A stretch of 64,000 nucleotides of DNA from contig NZ_CP120683.1 in assembly GCF_030506325.1 (NCBI RefSeq), positions 496,001 to 560,000 of the forward strand. Reading direction: 5' to 3'. Position 1 is the stretch's first letter; every line of letters starts with the position of its first letter. Both the position numbers and the translations under genes were made by a program. Origin of the DNA: Tunicatimonas pelagia. Its GTDB lineage: Bacteria; Bacteroidota; Bacteroidia; Cytophagales; Cyclobacteriaceae. This document shows positions 55,189 to 63,774 of the stretch, piece by piece. The notes under the pieces were generated by a model. That model did not search any database. It was not told the origin of the DNA and worked only from the letters and a program-made list of their open reading frames with translations.

Positions 55189-56523
55189 TTAGTTGGCCAG
55201 AGATGCATCAGTTGGGAGAGCTGGCTCGGGGATAGTGCTATTATTGTCATCTTGGGGTCTGAGTATAAAGTACAAAGCAGCTCCCACTCCTACGGATGCA
55301 CCAATGTAAAGCCCCAGCGGTGTTTTACGCTTAATACTAAATGTACCACTCTTTATTCCGGTCTGCACATTCGGCTTTTTTAAGAAAAGTTGATAGTCTT
55401 CCCCTCTTTCCGCTGTTTTGGGTACATTCCAGGTGTAAGAGCTATTCACCAAACCAGACTCCAAGGTGCTCACATATTGATTGTTCCGGTAGAGTTGCAG
55501 TGTCAGCGGATCCGGGCTGCTACCACTTAGGTTGATCGTATACGCTTTTCCTCGCTTATACGTGTCCTCTACCCTGGTAAAGGTCACCGCAGGCATTGCC
55601 CTTGCGACTTCTTCCGCTCGTTGTTGAGCCAAACGTTGCTCCTCTTGGAACTTCCGCAGTTGTTCAATTTTTATTTCGGTAGCATCATCCTGATACTCGG
55701 GGTCAAGTTCCCGACCCAGCGTCAAACTTTGTTCGTAGCGACTGATTGCCGAGTCGAGTTCTTCAATTTCTTCAAAGTACACACCCATTAAGCGAGCCGT
55801 AAGTGGTTCTTGGTTAATAGCAAAAGATGAATCGAGCAATACCTTCGCTTCGACTAGCTGGTCATTTTGTAGGAGTGTGTCGGCTCGGTTTGCGTAGATA
55901 CGCCACTGGGGCAGCAGTTCTTCTAAAGCCGAAGGGTCGTCACTATCGGGATCACTTCCCTCGATATTAAACTTCACATAGCTAATAAGAGCCTGCCACT
56001 GATCGCCTTGGGGTAGCAACTGTATGGTTGCCCGGCGGGGCTGCGGCAGTTGGTCGCCGTACTGGCTCTCAAAGTCTAGAATAATGTAGTAGTTATCGCC
56101 GTCAAATTCTATATCATGAATAGTTCGTAAAGAATAATAGATATTTAACCGCTCCTGACTGTTGTTTCCCTGGTAAAAAGCATTGAAATCATTCAGATAC
56201 GTGCGGATAGGACGCTCTTTCATGGTCGCGGGCGGAAGGTACTCCTCCTCGTAATCGTAAACGATGTAGGCAGAATCAACAAAAATCTGGCGATTGCCCG
56301 GAGTAACGAACTCACTAATCATTCTTTCGCGAAAGGCTTTGGAAATTCGGGGATTAATCAACTCCCGCATGGCCGAGGCATAATCCTGCAAGGTACGCTC
56401 GGCACTCGATTTCATCAGGTAGATATCGTCGTCAGATAAAGTATCAGTGGCTTGAGCCAGAGCAGAACCTGCTGTGAGGTAAAGCCCTACAACCATTAGC
56501 CCGATAAGTTTTATTATAGTCAT
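55189..56523 (-). CDS. Exported NTF2-like/TPR protein with C-terminal membrane helix
   Basis: 444 residues. A signal peptide (to about 22, TAGSALAQA) precedes an alpha+beta domain (about 30-190) with an NTF2-like layout: helices, then IFVDSAYIVYDYE, a YLNDFNAFY helix and long strands (YYIILDFESQYG). About 205-290 looks like TPR helices (AKVLLDSSFAINQEPLTA, DSAISRYEQSLTLG). A beta domain (about 305-400) with a KRGKAYTINLSGSSPDP segment and one membrane helix (GLYIGASVGVGAALYFIL, about 408-425) close the protein. No known family recognised. It lies 11 bp upstream of the giant T9SS gene and 11 bp after the preceding gene. Confidence 0.75.
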   Translation of the reverse strand: MTIIKLIGLMVVGLYLTAGSALAQATDTLSDDDIYLMKSSAERTLQDYASAMRELINPRISKAFRERMISEFVTPGNRQIFVDSAYIVYDYEEEYLPPATMKERPIRTYLNDFNAFYQGNNSQERLNIYYSLRTIHDIEFDGDNYYIILDFESQYGDQLPQPRRATIQLLPQGDQWQALISYVKFNIEGSDPDSDDPSALEELLPQWRIYANRADTLLQNDQLVEAKVLLDSSFAINQEPLTARLMGVYFEEIEELDSAISRYEQSLTLGRELDPEYQDDATEIKIEQLRKFQEEQRLAQQRAEEVARAMPAVTFTRVEDTYKRGKAYTINLSGSSPDPLTLQLYRNNQYVSTLESGLVNSSYTWNVPKTAERGEDYQLFLKKPNVQTGIKSGTFSIKRKTPLGLYIGASVGVGAALYFILRPQDDNNSTIPEPALPTDASLAN

Positions 56524-56534
56524 GGTAGCATAAG

Positions 56535-57383
56535 TTAGGGTAGGTGTAAGACCTTCCTTCGGTATCTGTTCTTCTCATCCTCATTCACCGCAATGATAGA
56601 ATTAATCAGCCAACCCGAATTGGTAGACTGCCGATGGAAGTCTTGCACTTGAAATATCCAGTTATTTATTTGTAGAAAATGATAAGTAATATGATCTACC
56701 TGTTTAAAGATAAGATCACGCTGGTAGAGCAAGTTCATAAAGGTGACCAGCGGACGATTGATATGCTTAGGTACTACGTAGCCCTCCAGATTGGCCGTAT
56801 CTTTTAGCGCATCAACCAACGCCATAAAGTCAGTACCAAAACTAGCGGGGTTCAGAGTTTTGGAAGCATCGTAGGTTGAGTCTACTCCAAAGGCCAGATC
56901 ATTGGTATCATTCGGTAAAAAATCACCCTGCACGCTATTAATAATCCAGCGGGATGCTTTTGTTTCTTTGTCTACCTGAAGGGATAAAGTCATGGTAAAA
57001 TCCACCTTTTCTTTTTGGTACTCTCCGGTACAATCTAGCTCGGCAAACCAATCTTTATCATAAAAGTCCAGATAGGGGGGCGGAACCGAATCATTCACCT
57101 GGTTAAGAAACTGTACTACTTTTTCCTGATCCCAATCTTCCCGTTCCATGTTGAATAGACTACGGACTAAATCAAGGCGACTCACCTCATCCAGGTTGTA
57201 TTCTTCCCGCAAGTACTGACGAATGGGAGTATAATCGGCATTGTTAAAGCGATCCATAAACTCATCGATCTGCTTCACCTGCCAAGCAAAGTTTTCCTGA
57301 TACGGAAACATAATATCCTGGCCTACTGAGGGACACGAGAGCAAAAACAGCACCGCAAAAACATACAGGTATTTGGTGTTCAT
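56535..57383 (-). CDS. Exported protein of unknown function, NTF2-like
   Basis: 282 residues from ATG at 57383, which shares one base with the stop of the upstream gene (TGATG); a longer reading to 57434 would put MGCVLVRHRRS before the signal peptide and is rejected. Signal peptide: YLYVFAVLFLLSCPSVGQ, with a possible lipobox at LLSC. The mature protein alternates short helices and strands (VKQIDEFMDRFNNADY, DFTMTLSLQV, WIINSVQGDF) in an NTF2-like manner. No family recognised. Translational coupling ties it to the upstream gene. Confidence 0.75.
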   Translation of the reverse strand: MNTKYLYVFAVLFLLSCPSVGQDIMFPYQENFAWQVKQIDEFMDRFNNADYTPIRQYLREEYNLDEVSRLDLVRSLFNMEREDWDQEKVVQFLNQVNDSVPPPYLDFYDKDWFAELDCTGEYQKEKVDFTMTLSLQVDKETKASRWIINSVQGDFLPNDTNDLAFGVDSTYDASKTLNPASFGTDFMALVDALKDTANLEGYVVPKHINRPLVTFMNLLYQRDLIFKQVDHITYHFLQINNWIFQVQDFHRQSTNSGWLINSIIAVNEDEKNRYRRKVLHLP

Positions 57384-58492
57384 CACTTCTCCCGAGTTTG
57401 CTGAACGCCTATGTCGGACAAGAACACATCCCACTTCTGCTTTTTAACACCTTCGTCAAACACCTCATAGCGCGCCAGCACCACTTCTATATTTTTTTCA
57501 GTGACATCTTGGTACTGAATTTTATTATCTATGTAGCCGCGAAAAAGCTGCTGAGCGGCAATTACTCCGTAGTACTTACCATCTTGCCCGGGCCGTAACT
57601 GGCTCACCAGTTGAGCTCGCATCCAGACCAATTCTACTTTATCGTAGGGAAGCATTCTCAGCCGATCGAGGTACTCCGGCACTGTAAATTGCCGCTTTTC
57701 ATCCCGGTTTACCGAAGACACTTCAATTTTTACTGAATCGTTAATGAATAGCTTCACTGCTGCTCTTATCGCGTACAGCTTATCTTCTTCGTCTTCTTTC
57801 TTATTAGAAATAATTCGTAGGTACTTCCCAAAATCATTGGCTTTCACCTCGGCCATCCGCTCAAAATGCGCCTTTTGTTCGGCTGACAGGTTAATTACAT
57901 CACCAGCAGGAATAGTTGAGGTGGAAGCGGTTACTATTTCTTCAGGATTGAACGCTTCGGCCATTGAGTTTGATGATTCGCCGCTTGCCATTTCGCTAAT
58001 TTGAGAGCTAACCTGGACTAGCCCCTGCGCCACCTTTTCGGGCGAATCGTACAGTTCGTGGCGACCGTCTTTATAAATTACCAGCAGTACGTCCTCAGTG
58101 GATAATTCGTTTGTCCCCTGATCGCCCTGATACTTTATATCGGCTCCCTCCACTTCAATAAACTGAGCCGCTACTACCTGTCCGGTCTTGGTAATAATTT
58201 TATGGTTGTTTTCGCTTGTTCCCGATACCCAATCCGTATCGCCTTCGCCCGGAAGTAGGTAGTCGCCATTTTCTTTAAAAATCAGCAATGCTTTGTCTTT
58301 CTTCAGAATATAGTCGGGGCCTTCTTGGTTTTCAGGATGCTTGTATCGGATTACCTGCTCGGTCACTTCAGTGATTACACAGGCAATTGGTTCATCATCA
58401 AGTTGATAGATTACGTCATCACTGGCCTGTCCGATAGCCGGAATAATCAATACCAGTAATAATGCGCTTAATAGGAAAAGTTTCTGCGTCAT
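57383..58492 (-). CDS. Exported protein with two Bacteroidota sensor-like beta motifs and an NTF2-like domain
   Basis: 369 residues. Signal peptide to about 22 (LVLIIPAIGQA). Residues about 27-150 contain two copies of a motif also found in the upstream gene: a short strand, Ile/Val-rich EV segment, then IRYK or IKYQ and a closing strand before an NG/DG turn (EGPDYILKKDKALLIF; STEDVLLVIYKDG). Residues about 205-365 resemble an NTF2-like domain (YAIRAAVKLFINDSVKIEV, VPEYLDRLRML, WDVFLSDIGV). The domain shares this layout with the protein at 55189-56523. Function unknown. It ends overlapping the next gene by one base and starts 3 bp after the gene at 58496. Confidence 0.72.
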   Translation of the reverse strand: MTQKLFLLSALLLVLIIPAIGQASDDVIYQLDDEPIACVITEVTEQVIRYKHPENQEGPDYILKKDKALLIFKENGDYLLPGEGDTDWVSGTSENNHKIITKTGQVVAAQFIEVEGADIKYQGDQGTNELSTEDVLLVIYKDGRHELYDSPEKVAQGLVQVSSQISEMASGESSNSMAEAFNPEEIVTASTSTIPAGDVINLSAEQKAHFERMAEVKANDFGKYLRIISNKKEDEEDKLYAIRAAVKLFINDSVKIEVSSVNRDEKRQFTVPEYLDRLRMLPYDKVELVWMRAQLVSQLRPGQDGKYYGVIAAQQLFRGYIDNKIQYQDVTEKNIEVVLARYEVFDEGVKKQKWDVFLSDIGVQQTREK

Positions 58493-58495
58493 ATC

Positions 58496-59098
58496 TCAAT
58501 TATTAGGTTGGGTTACCATAAATTCTTGTTCAAACCCATTTTTAAACTCAATGCTTCGCACCCGGTCTACGTTGATATCTTCTTTCCGGCCACGACGCGC
58601 TACATTTTCAAAAGTGATGGCTTCTTCATCAATCTCGAGTATATTTCCTCCCAGATAATCTCCGTCTTGCAGATTGATTTTATCCATAAAGTTTACCCGG
58701 TGGTCGTTGTCATACCGAATGGCAACTACTTTCCGTAGAGGTAGCCGCTTCGCTTCGCGGGTATACACATTCTTATAGTACAGATACTTCTCATCATAAC
58801 GCTCAATCAGGGCTAAGATAAGCTGGCCACCAATCAGAAAAACTTGGCTATGCTCCACGAAGTAGCGGGGGCCACGTTGGTACTCAATAAATTTGATAAA
58901 GGCGTTAGGAACACGCTGCGACTGAGCATTTTTTACACCCTGGGGAATATACACGATACTATCGATACCAACTTCCAGCACTTTGGCTGCTACCTCCGTA
59001 TTATCCATAAAATGGATCACATCCTGGGCGTGGATGCGCGGCACCAGCAACACGGCTAGCCCCGAAAGGGCAGTTAGGTAAGGAAGTGTAGGTAACAA
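58496..59098 (-). CDS. Exported protein built of sensor-like beta motifs, first gene of the export operon
   Basis: 200 residues if started at the TTG at 59098. There is no ATG or GTG at the N-terminus. An ATT at 59113 would give IKLLSLLPTLPYLTALSG, with the positive charge usual in a signal peptide, so that rare start is possible. The signal sequence ends near VPRIHAQ. Three copies of the strand-EV-strand motif follow (VIHFMDNTEVAAKVLEV; YLYYKNVYTREAKRLPL; YLGGNILEIDEEAITFENV). No family recognised. Three bases separate it from the next gene. Confidence 0.7.
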   Translation of the reverse strand: MLPTLPYLTALSGLAVLLVPRIHAQDVIHFMDNTEVAAKVLEVGIDSIVYIPQGVKNAQSQRVPNAFIKFIEYQRGPRYFVEHSQVFLIGGQLILALIERYDEKYLYYKNVYTREAKRLPLRKVVAIRYDNDHRVNFMDKINLQDGDYLGGNILEIDEEAITFENVARRGRKEDINVDRVRSIEFKNGFEQEFMVTQPNN

Positions 59099-59303
59099 CG
59101 ATAATAGCTTAATACAATCACTATTTGACTTTATCCAACATCTAAGCTACTAAATTCTCAACTTAAGCACAAAGTTTATACGTAAATTACAATCATTAGT
59201 AGCCCAGGAGGCTAAAGTGTAACCGCTAAGGTACCTACTTCTGAAGAAAAAATTTGGATAGCGCGCAAGAAATACTCTACAAAGGGTCAATTGCGGGGTT
59301 AAA

Positions 59304-59368
59304 GAGCTGAAGAACTGGATGAAGAAAAAAATACATTACACCTATTCTATCATTCAATTCTTCAGCTC
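59304..59368. terminator. Inverted repeat at the 3' end of the BNR-protein gene
   Basis: GAGCTGAAGAA (59304-59314) and TTCTTCAGCTC (59358-59368) are perfect 11-bp arms with a 43-nt loop. The structure begins 17 bp past the stop codon of the minus-strand BNR gene, where a terminator is expected. A further small hairpin (TAGCC/GGCTA) is at about 59200. Confidence 0.5.
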
Positions 59369-59384
59369 ATCAGCTTCTTATAAA

Positions 59385-62300
59385 CTACCAGCTACCGACG
59401 TACTCGCTATTGTCAGACTGGAGCCCTTGGTACTGCTGCAGCAAAGCTTCGTAGCGTTCGTAAGCATCCTGACCAGGGCGCTGATCGGCCTGCCCCAGCA
59501 TGTAGTAGAGGTAAGATGTCTGGTCGGCCAACATAGGGGTCATGTAGCGACCTTCGGATGTGCTTACTTTTTCTAAAGCTTCGCGGATAGAGGTTAGTTC
59601 GCGCTGCATAGATTTTTTGGCGGAGCCAGTGTCCATCAATGAGTCTATTTCACCCTTTCGCATACTGAGGTCGTACTCTAACTTGCGGATATCCGATAGC
59701 AGGTCGCGCACCTTCAGCGAGAAATCTCGTTGAGCGGTTAAGTCTTCCGAGCTAATCGCCTCCAGTGACCGAGGGTCGGCTCGCACTTCGGCAGTTTGGG
59801 TATAAGTACTACCGTTGGCCACAAGTTTGATTTCGTAGGTTCCCGGAACAACCAATGGGCCACCGCTACCCCGTCGGCTAATTTCTTCGTGCCAGGGTCC
59901 GGCGTGACGCAGATCCCAGATAACCCGATGCCCCCCGCTACCATCGGGTAGTACCGTCTGGTAATCTAGCGAAGTATATTCCGTACTCATATCACGTTGA
60001 TCGGCACCCCGAGGGTTATCAGCAGTTTCGCTTACCGGGTTGCTGCTAGAAAACTGACGAACCAATTGTTGCTCGGCATTCCGAATTTCAATCTGCACCT
60101 CTTCGGCATCACTGGCTAAGTAGTAGTCAATAACTAGCCCGGCAGTAGGGTACATGGGGGTAGCGGAAGAATCTGTAGCGTTGTAGTGCATTCGGTAGGC
60201 CGCGTTGGTTGGGAACAGCACGACCTCTTGGCTGGCAACTTCGGACGTTAGTGCTCGAACCGGAGCCAGGTTATCCAAAATCCAGAACCCACGACCCATG
60301 GTAGACAATACCAAATCGTTGTCATGCACCTTCATATCGGTAATCGGGGTCACCGGAAGGTTCTGCTGAAAGGGTTGCCACTGCTGCCCATCGTTGAAAG
60401 AAACGTACACTCCATTGTCAGTACCCGCGTACAGCAAGCCTGCCCGCTCGGGGTCTTCCCGAATAACGCGGGTAGGAACATCCGCCGGAATACCATTGGA
60501 GCCATCCGTAAGCAGGGTCCAAGACTGTCCGTAGTCTTCCGTTTTATAGATGTACGGCTTAAAATCACCTAACAGATAGCGATAGGTAGCAAAGTAGGCT
60601 TTGCCTGCCTGATGGGGCGATGGCTCTACCGTTTCTACCCGTCCGCCTCCGGCTAAGCCTTCGGGGGTTACGTTCGCCCACTCTTCCCCGCCGTTGCGGG
60701 TTACGTACACCGGGCCATCGTTCGCTCCCGTCCAGATCACTCCGGCTTCCAGCAACGACTCCCGAATGTCGTAGATTGTGCTGTAGAATTCTTCTCCGGT
60801 AATATCGCGGGTAATGGGTGAGCCGGAAATTACTTGGGTTTCCGGGGTGAAGGCAGTAAGATCAGGCGAGATCACCTCCCAGGTTTTACCTTCGTCGGTA
60901 GTTTTATGTACGTACTGCGAAGTGTGATAAATTACATCTGGGTTATGGGGTGACACATGGATGGGTGACACTCGCTGGAAGCGGAACTTCAGGTCTTTCG
61001 GATTGTGACCGTACATATTGGATGCACCTACGTAGTACTGCATCTCTTGTCCGGTACGTTTGTCGTACACCCCAAAACGACCTTTACAGTTGGCGTACAC
61101 AATATTAGGATCACCCGGCTTGGGTACGGCAGGTCCCGTTTCACAACCGCCGGTATTGATAATATACGAGTTAGAACCTGCCTGTACTCCGTAGGGAGGC
61201 AAACTGGGCACAGCAATGGTTGAATAATTATCTTGCTGTCCGGCGTACAGCCAGTAAATAAACTGATCGTCTACATCTACTTGGTAGAGTTCAGCGGTAG
61301 GCTGATTAAACTGAGTTGACCAGCTTTCGCCACTATTCAATGTTACGTTTGCCCCACCATCGTTAGACTGTACCCAAATGGAAGTATCGTTAGGGTTAAT
61401 CCACAGATCGTGATTATCGCCGTGGGGAGTAGGAAGCTTTGTCCAGTCTTTACCGCCATTATCCGATCGGAAAAAGCGAGTAGCACTACCGAATACAATA
61501 TCGGCATCTAGCGGGTTAGCATCTACATTGCAGTAGTAGAACGGGCGGTCGAGTAATTCTTTTTTGGTGCTTACCAGCGTAAAGCTTTCTCCGGCATCGT
61601 CGGAACGGTACAGTCCCCCCTCGCCTACCGGGGCTTCTACTAGCGCGTACAGTCGGTTAGGATCATCAGCAGAAACGGCCAGGTCAATCTTTCCAATAAG
61701 GTCGGAAGGTAGCCCTTCGGTTTTTTTCTCCCAGGTATCACCACCATCAGTCGATTTATAAATTCCTCCTTCGGTGCTGCCGCTGATAATCGTCCAGGGC
61801 TTACGCTCGGCCCGCCAGAGGGTGGCGTAGAGCACTTGGGCATCATCCGGCTTAAACTCTAGATCTACCGCCCCTACGGTGTCCGAGTGAAATAGCACTT
61901 TCTCCCAGCTAGCTCCGCCGTCGGTAGTGCGGAACACCCCTCGCTCTTCGTTAGGGGCAAAGGCGTTACCAATAGCGGCAACAAACGCCCGGTCGGGGTT
62001 GCTGGGGTCAATTTCTACCGCGCCAACCTGCCCGGCATTCTTCAGCCCTACAAACTCCCAGCTTTCTCCGGCATTGGTAGATTTATACACTCCCTTTCCA
62101 GCGATGACATTGCTACGTAGCCCATCGGAACCCGTACCTACGTAAACAATATCAGGGTTAGAAGCCGCCGCTCGGATGGCCCCGGTAGAGGGAGTATTAA
62201 AGTAGCCATCGGAAACGTTGTTCCAGCTTTGCCCGTAATCAGTAGTTTTCCAGACTCCGCCCCCGGAGCTGCCCATATAAAATACGTTAGGCTGCCCGGC

Positions 62301-62453
62301 AATGCCCGTAACCGTGGTGACCCGCCCGCCCCGCGTGGGGCCTACCGAACGATAATCCATACCACCTAACAGGTTGGCATCTTGAGCGTAGAGCGTGAAA
62401 CTCAACCCAACCGAAAGTAAGAACGTAAAGGTTTTGGTAAATGAGTGTAGCAT
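59385..62453 (-). CDS. Secreted VPS10/BNR-repeat (Asp-box) beta-propeller protein
   Basis: 1022 residues. Signal peptide to about 23 (LSFTLYAQ). Residues about 28-760 contain at least nine Asp-box (SxDxGxxW-type) repeats, for example TTDYGQSWNNV, STNAGESWEFV, TTDGGASWEKV, STDGGDTWEKK and TEDYGQSWTLL, which fold as one or two sortilin-like propellers. A beta domain follows (about 780-900). The C-terminal about 110 residues are helical and coiled-coil-like (LLSDIRKLEYDLSMRKGEI). Such proteins are labelled glycosyl hydrolases or photosystem-assembly-like, but catalytic residues are not evident. No T9SS domain. Monocistronic; a 21-bp repeat array lies 141 bp upstream. Confidence 0.87.
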   Translation of the reverse strand: MLHSFTKTFTFLLSVGLSFTLYAQDANLLGGMDYRSVGPTRGGRVTTVTGIAGQPNVFYMGSSGGGVWKTTDYGQSWNNVSDGYFNTPSTGAIRAAASNPDIVYVGTGSDGLRSNVIAGKGVYKSTNAGESWEFVGLKNAGQVGAVEIDPSNPDRAFVAAIGNAFAPNEERGVFRTTDGGASWEKVLFHSDTVGAVDLEFKPDDAQVLYATLWRAERKPWTIISGSTEGGIYKSTDGGDTWEKKTEGLPSDLIGKIDLAVSADDPNRLYALVEAPVGEGGLYRSDDAGESFTLVSTKKELLDRPFYYCNVDANPLDADIVFGSATRFFRSDNGGKDWTKLPTPHGDNHDLWINPNDTSIWVQSNDGGANVTLNSGESWSTQFNQPTAELYQVDVDDQFIYWLYAGQQDNYSTIAVPSLPPYGVQAGSNSYIINTGGCETGPAVPKPGDPNIVYANCKGRFGVYDKRTGQEMQYYVGASNMYGHNPKDLKFRFQRVSPIHVSPHNPDVIYHTSQYVHKTTDEGKTWEVISPDLTAFTPETQVISGSPITRDITGEEFYSTIYDIRESLLEAGVIWTGANDGPVYVTRNGGEEWANVTPEGLAGGGRVETVEPSPHQAGKAYFATYRYLLGDFKPYIYKTEDYGQSWTLLTDGSNGIPADVPTRVIREDPERAGLLYAGTDNGVYVSFNDGQQWQPFQQNLPVTPITDMKVHDNDLVLSTMGRGFWILDNLAPVRALTSEVASQEVVLFPTNAAYRMHYNATDSSATPMYPTAGLVIDYYLASDAEEVQIEIRNAEQQLVRQFSSSNPVSETADNPRGADQRDMSTEYTSLDYQTVLPDGSGGHRVIWDLRHAGPWHEEISRRGSGGPLVVPGTYEIKLVANGSTYTQTAEVRADPRSLEAISSEDLTAQRDFSLKVRDLLSDIRKLEYDLSMRKGEIDSLMDTGSAKKSMQRELTSIREALEKVSTSEGRYMTPMLADQTSYLYYMLGQADQRPGQDAYERYEALLQQYQGLQSDNSEYVGSW

Positions 62454-62593
62454 AGTAGAATTTTTGAAAATCGTAGGTTCAATAATAATAACATTTTGCG
62501 ATCAATGCTAATGACGGGGGAAATCTTAGGGTGCGACCGATAAAATATACGATGTAGCTCGGTAACCTTACAGGTTAACCCAGAAAAGAGGCA

Positions 62594-62697
62594 ATTCTGC
62601 CGTCAGCGGAAGTATTCTGATCTGGAAAATGACTATTCTGGTCAGAAACCGCACTTTTCTACTCCGGTATGTCACTATTCTGTTGGTATAGCGACTT
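62594..62697. promoter_or_regulatory. Five direct repeats with 21-bp period, candidate regulator-binding array
   Basis: ATTCTG begins at 62594, 62614, 62635 and 62677, and a degenerate TTTCTA fits the gap at 62656, so the steps are 20, 21, 21 and 21 bp. A preceding GACT or CACT makes the common unit (G/C)ACTATTCTG in the later copies. Between conserved blocks the sequence varies. Two-turn spacing is typical of direct-repeat sites on one face of the helix. The array is upstream of the BNR-protein gene. Read on its coding strand, the unit is CAGAATAGT. Confidence 0.6.
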
Positions 62698-62910
62698 TTT
62701 GAGTGAGATAGCTATGGTTGACAAGGGAAAAATAGATTTTTCTAATTTGAAATATTGTTATACCGATGTTAGAGAGGGTCTTGCGATTGGGAAAATGGTT
62801 GTGATGTTAGTATCTATATTTCATTTCTGTCGCTAGGTAGTATGCTATATTCAGATTTGTTGCCTGAAAGTAACACCTATGTTTTAGTAGGTTAGTAGAT
62901 GTTCATTTTT

Positions 62911-63005
62911 GTCTTGAAACAAAAACGAACCAAAAAATTCAAGGCAAAAAATCATGCTGCGCTCTGAGCTTACGCGCCCCCCGCAATTTTGCCCGGCCAG
63001 CACAC
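62911..63005. repeat. Possible extragenic repeat element
   Basis: CTTGAA (62913-62918) and TTCAAG (62938-62943) are inverted around an A-rich spacer and are followed by an abruptly GC-rich segment (CGCGCCCCCCGC near 62973). Similar CTTGAAACAAAA-type extragenic sequences recur in Bacteroidota genomes as far as I recall. Only one copy is in this window. Confidence 0.3.
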
Positions 63006-63103
63006 CAAGTTGATAGATTAAGTTATAAAGGAATATGAGTAGCTCAACCTATTGTTTTAATGCAATCTGCATTGTATTAGCTTGATGATAGTAACAGAAA
63101 AGG

Positions 63104-63119
63104 CTACTTTTAAAAGTAG
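63104..63119. promoter_or_regulatory. Perfect 16-bp palindrome upstream of the last gene
   Basis: CTACTTTT and AAAAGTAG form a gap-free palindrome 41 bp before the TTG start at 63160. This is a typical position for a repressor site overlapping a promoter. Confidence 0.4.
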
Positions 63120-63159
63120 TCAATAGTAGATTTTTACCAATAAAAGGAGACGATAAGAA

Positions 63160-63774
63160 TTGCAAGAATCACTGGAAAAATTTGTTAATACTGTAGTTGA
63201 GGAGAAAGTTTTTCTCTTTGAAAGAGGTCAGCTAGACTTTAATTATCAAGAGCTTGTAGATAACGAAGTTGTTACAATTGTTGGTGAGGAAATTCAGATT
63301 TTGGACTCCCCTATCTTCAGTGAAGCATTCTATACAAAACTGAGTAGCAGGCTTGGAATCACGGTAAATGAAGACTTTAACTCTATTGTTGAGTTTTATC
63401 ATACAGCATACGAATATTTTCGAGAAGGGAACAAATCAGTATCAGAGTTGCGTAAGCAGATGAAGAATCTTCTCAATAGTTTATTTATTATGACTTATAC
63501 TATAGAGGAAGACGGGAAACCATTAGAAGATTTTGTTTTTAGTTTAAAAACAAGTGATAATAATGTTTTCATATACGAATTTAGCGAAGCATTCTCGAGG
63601 AACTTGCATAGATTAAAAATCCCAATTGATAGGCTACGTAGGATTTTAAAACACCACTATAGTCAAATCGAATCCAATGATTTTGGAATATCAAGGTTTA
63701 TGAATGGGGTTGAAAGCTACTGTGTAGTAAACCCAAGTGAAGGTAAGTTGCTTTTAGAAATCTTTTTAGAATAG
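63160..63774 (+). CDS. Protein of unknown function, TTG start with Shine-Dalgarno-like site
   Basis: 204 residues. An in-frame stop at 63154-63156 excludes an upstream start, and the first in-frame ATG is near codon 102. A TTG at 63160 is preceded by AAAAGGAGA at 63142-63150, unusual in Bacteroidota, where Shine-Dalgarno sites are rare. The protein is cytosolic, acidic and mostly helical (SLEKFVNTVVEEKVFLF, SELRKQMKNLLNSLF, RLRRILKHHY). No family recognised. The DNA is AT-rich compared with the rest of the window, suggesting acquired DNA. It ends at a TAG after which the same frame stays open. Confidence 0.55.
   Translation: MQESLEKFVNTVVEEKVFLFERGQLDFNYQELVDNEVVTIVGEEIQILDSPIFSEAFYTKLSSRLGITVNEDFNSIVEFYHTAYEYFREGNKSVSELRKQMKNLLNSLFIMTYTIEEDGKPLEDFVFSLKTSDNNVFIYEFSEAFSRNLHRLKIPIDRLRRILKHHYSQIESNDFGISRFMNGVESYCVVNPSEGKLLLEIFLE

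Larger units (their letters stand above)
62454..63159. other. Long accessory intergenic region
   Basis: 706 bp without a credible gene. It includes the 21-bp repeat array (62594-62697), an AT-rich stretch, a short inverted element with a GC-rich tail (62911-63005) and a palindrome (63104-63119). Base composition becomes more AT-rich towards the right edge. Confidence 0.6.

Noticed and set aside
62594-62697. CRISPR array
   Set aside because: The conserved block is only 6-10 bp with a 21-bp period; CRISPR repeats are longer, with spacers of about 30 bp, and no cas gene is present.
62594-62697. Plasmid-type replication origin (iterons)
   Set aside because: No replication initiator gene is nearby and the flanking genes are chromosomal in character.
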